Source: Smittium culicis
Lineage: Eukaryota > Kickxellomycota > Harpellomycetes > Harpellales > Legeriomycetaceae
Assembly (NCBI GenBank): GCA_001970855.1
Contig: LSSN01005827.1
Span: 1-16,634 of the forward strand
Direction of reading: 5' to 3'
Length of the DNA: 16,634 nt
Within the stretch, counting starts at the first letter, position 1; each line of letters starts with the position of its first letter. The notes under the pieces were generated by a model, which made no database searches, was not told the origin of the DNA, and was given only the letters and a program-made list of their open reading frames with translations. A program made the position numbers and the translations under genes. Shown one piece after another: positions 1 through 9,068 of this stretch.

Positions 1-3000
1 AAAAATATTTAAAGACTATAATTTATAATCAATACAAATTTTAAAAATAGCTCAAATACTTTTATAAATCTATCTAATGTATTGGCTATACTAATAACTT
101 TATTTAGTGGATACACAAGAAAAAAATTTCCTTTTTTTATGATATCCTATGTTTTTTTTCAAAAAAATTTTTCTTTTTAAATCTTTTCTAATGATTAAAT
201 TTTTTTGAATATTGTTAGTTGCACTTTTTATTGAATTTTTTCAGTAAATATATAATTTTCATCTCATTTTATAGTATATTAAAGCTCTTCCACCAATATA
301 TAATATGTTTTTTGAGCTCTATATATCAATTTACTATTCATTTTCAATATATTCGAACTAATAGCCAAAAAAATTTTTATCATTTGGGCTCAATGTAATT
401 TTCGGGATTTAATTTATCTGAAATGAGATTATTTTTCATAAACAAATTCAACTAGCTTCAACTATAAAGAATTAATAAAATACAATTAGGGACCAAATTT
501 AAGATTTTTTTTTTTAAAAAAATTAAATATGGCCAATCAGTGTTCCTGATATAATAAACTTTTTTAGTCTATTAATTAATTATTTATAATAATTACAATT
601 ATCCCTTTTAATTTTAAGTGATATTTTATTATCTAGTTTTTGTCAATAATTCATTTACCTTATATATAATAGGATTTATTCTGATCTATTAAAATTATTG
701 TATTGGTAATATTTTCTAAATTAATTTAAAAAATTCAAAAAAAATTAAAAAAAAATTTTTTGAGGAATATTTCATTGGGATAAGATAATGAACAAAAAAT
801 TATTAAAAAGCGTAATATTTCAAATTTATTAAGTTGTCTATTTTTATATTATAGTCAAAAATGAAAATGAGAATGTAGCTTAGTTTTGAAACAAAATTTC
901 ATCACAATTGTATTCCAATTATTATTCATTAATTGCTAAAAATTAATTAATATATTTCTATTTATCCTATGTTTTATACTGGTATTATTTTATACTGCTA
1001 ATCTTTAAACAAATAAGTGTATAACAGTGTCATCATTTCAAAAAATTATTTCTGATAATTTTTGGAATCTTGTTTAATTATAGATTTTTGTTATGCTGTA
1101 TTTTTGATCGAGTATATTTTAAATCAAATTTCAATATTAAAATAAATGCCACGTAGCAAAGAGATAATTCTGAAAAATCGCAGGTACAGTATAATTTTAT
1201 TTTCATGTCCTTTAAAAAATTATCCACAAATAATTTAAAACAAAAAAAGATTAAAAATTCTTTGAAAAATCTGAAATTAAATTAAATTGAATTCTTTTAT
1301 ATTCGTATAAGAAAATATTTTAAATAATTAATCTACCAATTAGCTAAGTAAAGTTTATTATGAGGTATATACCCATTGTATAAATATTAATAGATGTCAT
1401 TTCTATTTTCAAATATAATATATTTCTTATAAATTATTACATATTATTTAAAATTGTAACGTTTATTTAAAATAATAATTATTAATATCAAAATAAATCA
1501 CACTGTAAAACCTTTAAATTTTTAATTAATAGCTCTTTTAAAAAATTTATTTCAATATGAGCTTGCTTATCAATACCTGATAATATTAAATAAAATTTAT
1601 ATAAGAGATTCTTAGGGCGAGAAGAACTTTTTTTCCTTGGAATTTTATTCACTAATAATAATGAGTAATTGGTGGATAAAATAATTAATTAATTTGATAA
1701 TATATACATATTTTCCACTTGGTCAAATATCATCATGGTACGCAGGCGGTAGACCGTCAGAGTATTATATTTTGTTTTTTTTAGTTCATTTTATTTTTAG
1801 TTTAAGTTTATATTTAAGTTGCTAGAAATTTTAATAAAATCCGTTTAAAAAAAAAAGATAATATATACACACTATATTTAAACTCCAACTAAAATTTGAA
1901 GCGAAGGAAAATTATAATAGAGACTTTTCATCTTCTCAATAGAATCTTACATATAGAAAATTTATTTGAAATGTTTGAGCATTTAGATTTTGTTATATAG
2001 ATTATAAATAGCGGAAATTAATTATTTTTTTTTTCGTAATTATAATAGTTAAAATTAATATAAATTTAAATATTATGGTTACTAATAAATTATAAATAAT
2101 CAAATTAAATGACGGAAAATTATTGAACTATTTAGACTATATAGAAATCATCGATTCTATGAGCATAATTTATATATATTTTTTAATATTTTACAGTGTG
2201 TTAGATTTCATACTTCAAAGATTATTAGTTTATTCATATATGTCTATCTTCTTTTTTTCTGATTTTTTTTATATGAGCTGCTGCCATATATTTTACATTC
2301 AGTTTTTTTCCTGGTTTCGGTGAAGAAAAATCGGTTATGTTATTTGAATTATTAAATTAAATAAATGATCTTTTAAATGGCTTTTAATTATGTTCTAGCC
2401 AACATCTTAAGAATCATGAAAACCCAAGTTTTAGTTTATTATCAGAAATTTAGTGTTTCTTTTTGAGGTCTAGTGTATATTTAAGAGTGTTCATTTTACC
2501 GCTTATAAATATTTGAATGAAAATGCTGCCATACGAAATCCAAGCCCAGAGATAAGTAGTTTCTCGGCTATTAATTTCTGAAATCATTTTTATATGTATA
2601 GCTTATGGTCTTTATATCTCCTAAAAAATATTCTTGCTTTCATATAATTACGCTTAAAATCGTTTCTTCTGGGCCCAAAACGACCTTGTAGTGTTATTTC
2701 ACACAAGATTTACATTCAGTTATATCATAAATCTTTGCATAAAGAATTAATCGAAGGAGTAAAGAAATTTCCAAACTAATATTATTAGTATCCGCTGTCT
2801 TTAAGACGATTTCTTACGTTTTATACGATCTAATCCCCCTAAAACCACGAATAATTGTTTGCGGCAAATTAACTATACCAAATTTGGGATCGTATTATAT
2901 ATTTAGTTTATTAGATATTTTCTCCCATATAACACATAATTCGCATGTACATAATCTGTTTCTGAAAACCAGTACAAGTGGTATATATTAGATAATTTTG

Positions 3001-3436
3001 GTATTTTTAGAGCTTTTGAGGATTGGCATATTTGATATTGAGCTAAATTTATAAATACTTGTAAATTTTTTATATTATATAGCTAAATTTTAAGCATTAG
3101 AAGTATAAATAGAATATTTAATACATATTTCCCTTCTATACTTTTTAGTGGATTTTTCTAATTTAACTTTACTTGATAGAATTTATTTCAAACATAATAT
3201 GTTTCCTCAAATAATACCTACACTATATTTTTGTTAGGTATAAATTTTTGATTGGATATATCTTTATTCTGGCTGCTACCTATTTCCCGCCAAACACTCG
3301 TAAAAAAAACGAATTTACTGTTTCGGTAATGATTTAGAGGAATTTTATTATTTGCAGCTGTTCTAACATATACGAATAAATTTTAAGGACTCGGATTATC
3401 TTTTATTTTTATTGAATGTAGCTTGATATATTTTGT
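1..3436. other. AT-rich gene-poor intergenic region
   Basis: No convincing gene was found on either strand. The stretch is dense in A/T homopolymers and stop codons in all frames. The longest open frame (2123-2323, + strand) translates to a Phe/Tyr/Ile-rich peptide that is what random AT-rich DNA gives. A slightly GC-richer patch near 2520-2900 shows no recognisable protein in the frames I read. The only compact structured element seen is the hairpin near 1745. Decayed mobile elements may be present but are not recognisable by eye. Confidence 0.6.
1737..1765 (+). other. GC-rich hairpin, possible tRNA-like fragment
   Basis: A short GC-rich island stands out from AT-rich surroundings. It can fold as GGCGG (1745-1749), loop TAGA, CCGTC (1754-1758), with one G-U pair. 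The order ACGCAGGCGGTAG followed by CGTCAG loosely resembles the D-arm and the start of the anticodon arm of a tRNA. No matching acceptor stem was found and the downstream sequence has no proper B box (GTTCRANNC). At most it is a decayed tRNA or tRNA-derived repeat; chance is quite possible. Confidence 0.2.
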
Positions 3437-3715
3437 ATGTCAAAAACAGTCTACTTCCCCGAAAAGAGTTTTATAATAAAATTTAGTGTCGAAAATTTAT
3501 TTTCAAGGTTAAAATCAAAAACGAAAGTTTATATATTAATGATACAACCAATAAAATCATATATGCGTCAAAGAGATCGTAACTATTTATATAGTTTTTT
3601 ATTAGATATCGGGTTAGAAGTGCCAATATCTTTTTTGAAACCTCGATATATCACTATGGATTTTTTTCTGCAAAATGAATGCTATAAAAAAATAAATTTA
3701 TCAACATTTTTATAA
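3437..3715 (+). CDS. Weak 92-residue hypothetical ORF
   Basis: The reading frame is open for 92 codons from ATG to TAA, with an in-frame TAG seven codons before the ATG. The product is basic, rich in Lys, Ile, Phe and Tyr, without a signal peptide, a clear membrane segment or any motif I recognise. Stops are frequent in DNA this AT-rich, so 92 open codons is longer than typical here, although about one such ORF by chance in the window is not surprising. It may be chance or a fragment of an old coding sequence such as a mobile element. No function is proposed. Confidence 0.15.
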   Translation: MSKTVYFPEKSFIIKFSVENLFSRLKSKTKVYILMIQPIKSYMRQRDRNYLYSFLLDIGLEVPISFLKPRYITMDFFLQNECYKKINLSTFL

Positions 3716-4404
3716 TTTTATTCAATTAATTATTAATTTATTACGAAGGTCGTATAAATATATTTTCAAAATATAATATCGTGAACTTTAAACTTGAGTT
3801 ATAAAAAAATTAGCTGTTGACGAATTATATTCTATGATTTTTGGTAATAATTTCTTTCATCGACTCTCTTTTAATAAAAATTAGTAGGAAAGATAATCTA
3901 ATATTTAGATTTTGCGTATGTAATTTGTGACTAAAAATATATCTTATTATCTGTTTTTCTAATATGTAAAGTAAATTTTTATAACATATCTATGAGATAT
4001 CATTTTTAACTTGGAATACTTACTAAACACATTATACATCATGCTAGAACAAGGAATTTTATATTTTTAATGTTGATTTTAGGGTATGTTAAAAACAAGA
4101 ACGATAAAAAGTAATTATTTTCTGACTTGATCTAATCGAAATCATCAAATTTAAATTTTAAGAGCGATGTTTTTTTGCTATTTTTATTAATGGGCATTTA
4201 TAGTAAAGTATACTGTTAAATACATTTTTTTTGTGAATTTTTTTATAGTTTTATCAAAAGAGTATGATTTAATTTATGAATAAAATATAATATTCAGTAT
4301 ACGAAATTTATAACATAGTGATATGTTGATGTTAGTTCCTATAGACTGAATAGCTTTAAATTTTATAATAATTTTATATAAAAATATTAATATACAAGAT
4401 AATT

Positions 4405-4424
4405 TGAATGTGAATGTGAATGTG
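4405..4424 (+). repeat. TGAATG hexanucleotide microsatellite
   Basis: Three perfect copies of TGAATG lie in tandem at 4405-4422, followed by a partial TG and then a T run. It is a short simple repeat in non-coding DNA with no suggested function. Copy number is likely to vary between strains. Confidence 0.8.
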
Positions 4425-6100
4425 TTTTTTTTCCTTTTATTTTGTATACGATAATTTCAGTACTATATATTTTAAAATCTAAAAATTTTTAAATTATGTA
4501 ATTATTATTATGAGTTTTGGAAATGTAATTATGGCGTCATAATCTTTGCCACGTTAAGAAATTTAAAATCTATCGCCTAGTTAAAAGGCTGTTCTATAAG
4601 GCATTTTTTCTTACAATCTTATTCTTCACATAGTAAATAAATTTGTAAAGATATAATATATAACAAATATCGTTTTTCAATTTTTATTTATTAATTGAGA
4701 CAATATTGAACTTTTAAATCCAAATCTCTGGGTTATCAACATCGATTTTATCACACTTGAAATTTTTTAGATATGGTTTCAAATATAAAGTGCCTATAGT
4801 AAATATTATAAAATTTTCCTAATGCAAAATATTAACTCAATTAGCAAGCGCTTAATTCGCAAAATTAATTTATTTCAATGTCAAATTTATACAATAATAT
4901 TTAATTTTGTTTATTTTTTACATACAAAAATTTTATGTGGAATATAGAGTTTGTATTAGTTAATTCTATTAAATAAAAATTAAATATAAACAGTTTTTTA
5001 TCCTACAAAGGTGTGCTCTTTGAGCTATATACGATCAATTGAATCATAAGATTCTCTAATATTAAATCATTCTTTGATTTATCCGAATGTTCAGTAACTA
5101 ATTTCAGAGGCGTAGATAAACACTAATAATGATCAGTAAATTTAATTTGGGGTAATACTCTACTTATTTTTGACTATAGATATTGGAGCTATAAATATAG
5201 ATTTAATTTTAAGCACATTGTGATTGAAACATATTTTATGATAATCTCGTTAAAATCTCACAAAAGCGGGTTTAAACTGCATAAAAAAATATAGTGCAAA
5301 GCTAAATAATATTATATTGGAATTATAATCATGTTTATTAAATTTTAATGTTTATGGTCCTTTTAAATCATTAGGATCTACAATATTTAATTTTTTTAAA
5401 TTGTAAATCAATAAATAGTATACACGAGATCAATTAAATTTTGCTTCAGAGTAGAGTGAATGAATTCTAGCCAAAGAGCAATGAGTCAATATGAACCAAA
5501 TAGTCTAAGTTTAGGGATCAGTTCAGGTTCTGAAAAAAAAAATAAGGCGTGATAATTTTTTTTATTAGATTTTAATGATTTGCGCTATTATAGAAATCCG
5601 TTTTTTTTATCATTAGTGATGGTTCGCCTTTTGAAGATTACGACATTTATTTGGTGGTAATTTATTTATTTTTTTTAGATTATAAGTTTTAGATTGATGT
5701 GTCTATTGATAGATGCAATAAAAATTCAGCATTAATTAGCGAATATCGGCTATTTGATATACTTATGGAAATATATATCAGGATTTAGAGACTTAAAGTG
5801 CCTGATTCATCTCATTTTTTTAAAAAAAGAAAGATTACCTGGCTTTAGACAACTCTTTCTTTATAAATAAATATGGATGTTTTGTTGTGATATGTAGGGG
5901 GGATTTTGGCAACTTTTTGTCAATCTTTATTCTAAACGTGTCATATATAAGAGCCAATGATTAATAGCTAGTTTAATTTACAATTAAAATTTTTTCGCAA
6001 GATTTTTTTAATGCATATAAAAACTGTTAAAAACTAATTTATAAAAAAAATAGCTATAAAGAAGGAAATTTAATTTAACATGCTTTTTGAATAAGTACGT

Positions 6101-6115
6101 ATTATTATTATTATT
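6101..6115 (+). repeat. ATT trinucleotide microsatellite
   Basis: Five perfect ATT units lie in tandem within AT-rich non-coding DNA. This is a simple repeat and nothing links it to a gene. Confidence 0.75.
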
Positions 6116-6394
6116 CAAATGGTACAGTACATAACTCCCTTTCTGCATCAATGTAGATCTTCACATACTGACACTTTAGTTAAGCTTTGATACAGTTATA
6201 CTAAAACTTTATTTAAAAAATTCAATTGTTTGTTGAACTAAATAGATATTTATTAGTATTTAATTGTGATAGTCAATTAATCCTTTCGCGGATATTAGGC
6301 TTTTTTTTTCTATGCTAATAGCAAATTATATTCAATAATTATAGCTAAATTCCGAGATTCTAAAAAATATTATTTATTGTAGAATACAAGTAAT

Positions 6395-6590
6395 TTAACC
6401 CATTCCTGTCCAACACTCTTTAAAAAAAATAAAATCTAATATTTGTTTATGATTTAGTAGCAAATTTATTATTTGCTGTATAAATACAACAAACCAATAG
6501 TTGTTAAATCCTCGGGATTATAGGATTCTAACTGAGCATAGTTGTATATTATTTGGGTGAAAAATAGTCTACCGCGCACAAAAGGGTTAA
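6395..6590. mobile_element. piggyBac-like MITE, unit 1 (diverged)
   Basis: A 196-bp unit runs from TTAA at 6395-6398 to TTAA at 6587-6590. Its left end reads TTAACCCATTCCTGTCC; the reverse complement of its right end (6574-6590) reads TTAACCCTTTTGTGCGC, a 12-of-17 match. piggyBac-superfamily elements insert at TTAA, duplicate it, and typically start with CCC and end with GGG; this unit does the same. It encodes no protein, which suits a non-autonomous miniature element. Its last 32 bases closely match the end of the next unit, so the two are related and in the same orientation. The left end is more decayed. It could instead be one unit of a diverged tandem repeat. Confidence 0.55.
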
Positions 6591-6786
6591 CCCTTTCCGG
6601 GGCCAAAGCTATTAAAAGTATTAAAAAACATAATTGGATAAGCCTTAATTTATTTAATAGGATATTGTGCACGCTGTTGTAAAAATTCAATAAAAAAATA
6701 ATATCCAAAATTTATTGACCAGATTTATATTTGGTTGGACATTTTCTGCAGTTCAAAAATAGTCAACCGCCCCTGAAAGGGTTAAC
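6560..6786 (+). repeat. Direct repeat of the 32-bp element right end
   Basis: The sequences 6560-6591 and 6755-6786 match at 27 of 32 positions with no gap, 195 bp apart. Each begins AAAAATAGTC, continues ACCGC, and ends AAAGGGTTAAC. This identifies units 1 and 2 as related copies in direct orientation rather than two unrelated insertions. Confidence 0.8.
6587..6785. mobile_element. piggyBac-like MITE, unit 2
   Basis: A 199-bp unit lies between TTAA at 6587-6590 (shared with unit 1) and TTAA at 6782-6785. The left terminus TTAACCCTTTCCGGGGC (6587-6603) and the reverse complement of the right terminus, TTAACCCTTTCAGGGGC (6769-6785), match at 16 of 17 positions. TTAA target sites, CCC/GGG ends and short inverted repeats are hallmarks of the piggyBac superfamily. 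The interior is AT-rich and has no credible ORF, so mobilisation would need a transposase from elsewhere in the genome. Assignment rests on the termini only. Confidence 0.7.
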
Positions 6787-8479
6787 AATTATACTATAAT
6801 ATTTAACGAATCAAAATATTCAATTAAAGTGATCATTGGACGGGTAAGATTAAATCCATTTGTAATTGGGAGAAGCTTCTTGATAATTATTGGCTATTGT
6901 TGATTGCCTATTATAGTATTTTGTAAAACCAAATAAAAAAAAACAATACCTAAATTTGTCATTGACTATCGCGTTACACCATTATGTAAATATAGAAGGC
7001 TAATTGCATTTATTTTACTAATGCTTAAAATTGCTTTATATAAGATTTAAATTCTAATTCATTGGGTAAAATGCCAGTATCTATTAAAAATTTTCTTCTA
7101 CGAGCTCAACTACAAAAATAATACATCCATATTATTGGCTTAAGCTACTATTGGCAATTAATTATACTGTAAAATTAATAATTGTAAATGGGCTAACTTT
7201 TTTAGTCATATAATTTTTTAAAGTCTAAAAATATCGATTTATTATTGGATATTAGAATAAGTGTGACACCGCTATCCAATTTTAGAAAATAAGAAAAAAA
7301 CTAAACAACGATTGGCAATATTTATAGATTGTGTGCGTAAAGATTAGCCTATCGGAACCATCATGGAGCTTCGAAAGTGGCACACATTCTTGACAATAGA
7401 GACAAGCCTATGAAAACGCAAAACTTATAAAGGCTCAGAATCTGCCCATTACACGAGTGTTTAATTGCACTTTATTTAGTATACATATTAGCGCTATGTA
7501 TGCAACTAGATTCTTGTTATAAAGTGTGAAATGATTCTTAGTAAAATTCGCTAGTAGGACATGTAAATATCCAATTTTATAGCTCAAACGTCTCTTAGAC
7601 AATATTATTATAACCCATGTATAGCGCAAATGTACTTGACGACTAAGGCCGATTCGGGAGGATGGTGGGGTTTATGAGGAGATAATTTGTGCCTTTAATG
7701 TATAGAAAAAGAGAAAATTATCATGAAATAGTGATAAGCTTTATGCTTAGCCCCTGTCTCTCTTCCTGTTACTCCTCAACTATTCTTTAACAGTCTTATC
7801 TATTAATATAATTTAGGTTATTAATTTAGCAAGAAATTTAATACAAAAAAAAAAATTTATTCAGGGCATATTGAAAATGCTGCATTTAATAGAATAAGTA
7901 TTACACAAGAATGCTAACCTTTTTTTAAAGTTAGACACCTTTTACTCCAAGCGTTTAGTAATATTCAAAAATGAGAGCCAAATGATTATACATAATTGCG
8001 CCAAAGTTTCTGAAATTTCAAAAGTGCTAATAAATCAAGCCAAGTCTATACAAAGTTGTATAGCTGGTCTAAAAGACATCCCCTTTTGTCAGTATAAGCC
8101 AAATTGTCGTTTTATTTACAGAATGAAATTGCCCAAATTGTCATTTTCATAGTATACATTTAATCAAGCTGGCGCTCTTTTTGGCATTGCTAACATATAA
8201 GCGTTTGACATCTATACTCCTATTTCGGCCCTCTGTGTAAAGTGCAGACTTAATTCCTATTTATGTCATTTGATTGACACCTTGGTGTTTAGAATGATAA
8301 CTTATTGTAACCCACTATATACTAGCCCTAAATAGTTCATAGTAATCAACCAAAATTCTTATATAAATAATCGAAATTGTCCGTATCAAACCTACTATTT
8401 CCAAAATATAGCGAAAACACTTTTTTATCCTCCTCAGCTTACTTTTAGAAGCTAATATATCTCACGATTTTTACATTGC
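6786..8479. other. Intergenic region upstream of the kinesin gene
   Basis: No gene can be supported. Base composition becomes somewhat more balanced after about 7300, but the longest frame (7435-7629, minus) gives a 64-residue peptide with no recognised motif. A short imperfect direct repeat built on CCAAATTGTC recurs at 8099 and 8133. An inverted repeat lies at 8046-8063. Distal promoter elements of the kinesin gene may lie here, but none is identifiable by eye. Confidence 0.5.
8046..8063. repeat. 18-bp inverted repeat (dyad)
   Basis: CTATACAA and TTGTATAG form a perfect 8-bp inverted repeat with a 2-bp AG spacer, about 1 kb upstream of the kinesin start codon. A dyad of this size can be a dimeric transcription-factor site, but no known factor is matched, and short AT-rich dyads arise easily by chance. 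Confidence 0.5.
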
Positions 8480-8597
8480 GCCTTTTTATTCTTATTCATG
8501 TACTAATTCTCTAATTTCGCCTAACTTACCTTTCCCCCCTTTCAATCTCCTGTTTTCCATTTTCATTGTTTGACCAGCAACTTGCTCCTACTTATTG

Positions 8598-8606
8598 TAT
8601 AAATAG
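8598..8606 (+). promoter_or_regulatory. TATA-like box
   Basis: TATAAATAG matches the TATA-box consensus TATAWAWR closely and sits in T/C-rich sequence 463 bp upstream of the kinesin ATG. If used, the leader would be roughly 350-430 nt. In DNA this AT-rich, similar strings are frequent, for example near 8360, so the assignment is tentative. Confidence 0.3.
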
Positions 8607-8722
8607 TCGCCCTTTTTTATCTGTGCTTTATTCATCGAATATATTCTATTTGTTCATATACTCCAAATTTAATTTCACCCGTTTCTTAAAACAATAAATT
8701 TTACTTTTCATTTCTTAAAGGT

Positions 8723-8818
8723 ATGGCTATTTTTAGCCTCTTAAAAAATTTCCTCTCTATCTCTCGTATTAATCAAAGTATACCTCTTTTTATCCTCTTT
8801 TATTTATCATTTTTATAA
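8723..8818 (+). CDS. Possible upstream ORF (31 codons) in the kinesin leader
   Basis: An ATG with G at +4 opens a 31-codon frame ending in TAA at 8816-8818, about 250 nt before the kinesin start. The peptide is hydrophobic, rich in Leu, Phe, Ile and Ser, and is not a recognised protein. It is the only ATG between the TATA-like box and the main start. If transcription begins upstream of it, scanning ribosomes would meet it first and kinesin translation could be dampened. If transcription begins after 8723 it is irrelevant. Confidence 0.25.
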   Translation: MAIFSLLKNFLSISRINQSIPLFILFYLSFL

Positions 8819-9068
8819 AACTAGTGCCATATTCCACTCGCCCACCCGTATTTATCCCTGTGCCTTACTTTTACACCCTTCCCATTTTTCAAACATCCTT
8901 ATTAGTACGCTTCACACTTATTTACCGTTCCCTTTTATTAGTTTCTAGTTTCTCCCTTGTTATTTTTGGCCCGCGCTTATTTAAAGTGCTTATTCTTTAG
9001 TCACGCTTTTGCGGCTTTTTCGATTACCAACAAAAAAAAAAACCTAGTAAAACTCTCGCAACGCCACA

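Larger units (their letters stand above)
3716..6394. other. AT-rich intergenic region with simple repeats
   Basis: No gene can be supported. The region contains A/T homopolymers, a TGAATG hexanucleotide repeat (4405-4424), an ATT trinucleotide run (6101-6115) and small inverted repeats, for example AAAGAAAGA at 5826-5834 against TCTTTCTTT at 5854-5862. All frames are interrupted frequently by stops. It ends at the TTAA that begins the first MITE-like unit. Confidence 0.55.
8480..9068 (+). promoter_or_regulatory. Pyrimidine-rich upstream region and 5' leader
   Basis: For nearly 600 bp before the kinesin start the plus strand is strongly T/C-biased; the lines at 8521 and 8881 contain about 72-75% pyrimidine. 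CT-rich tracts near transcription starts are common in fungal promoters. The region between the TATA-like box and the gene contains only one ATG (8723) before the true start, as expected of a leader scanned by ribosomes. The exact transcription start cannot be read from sequence. Confidence 0.5.

Noticed and set aside
2123..2323. 66-residue Phe/Tyr-rich ORF as a small membrane protein
   Set aside because: Its composition is simply that of T-rich DNA; no start context, neighbour or motif supports it.
5544..5630. AAGGCG...CGCCTT inverted repeat as a possible small element
   Set aside because: Only six bases match before the arms diverge and a large gap is needed to extend it; no target-site duplication.
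7350..7629. Minus-strand sequence with a Cys-x-x-Cys peptide resembling a retroelement integrase zinc finger
   Set aside because: Two stops interrupt it and the His-His part and following catalytic motifs are absent.
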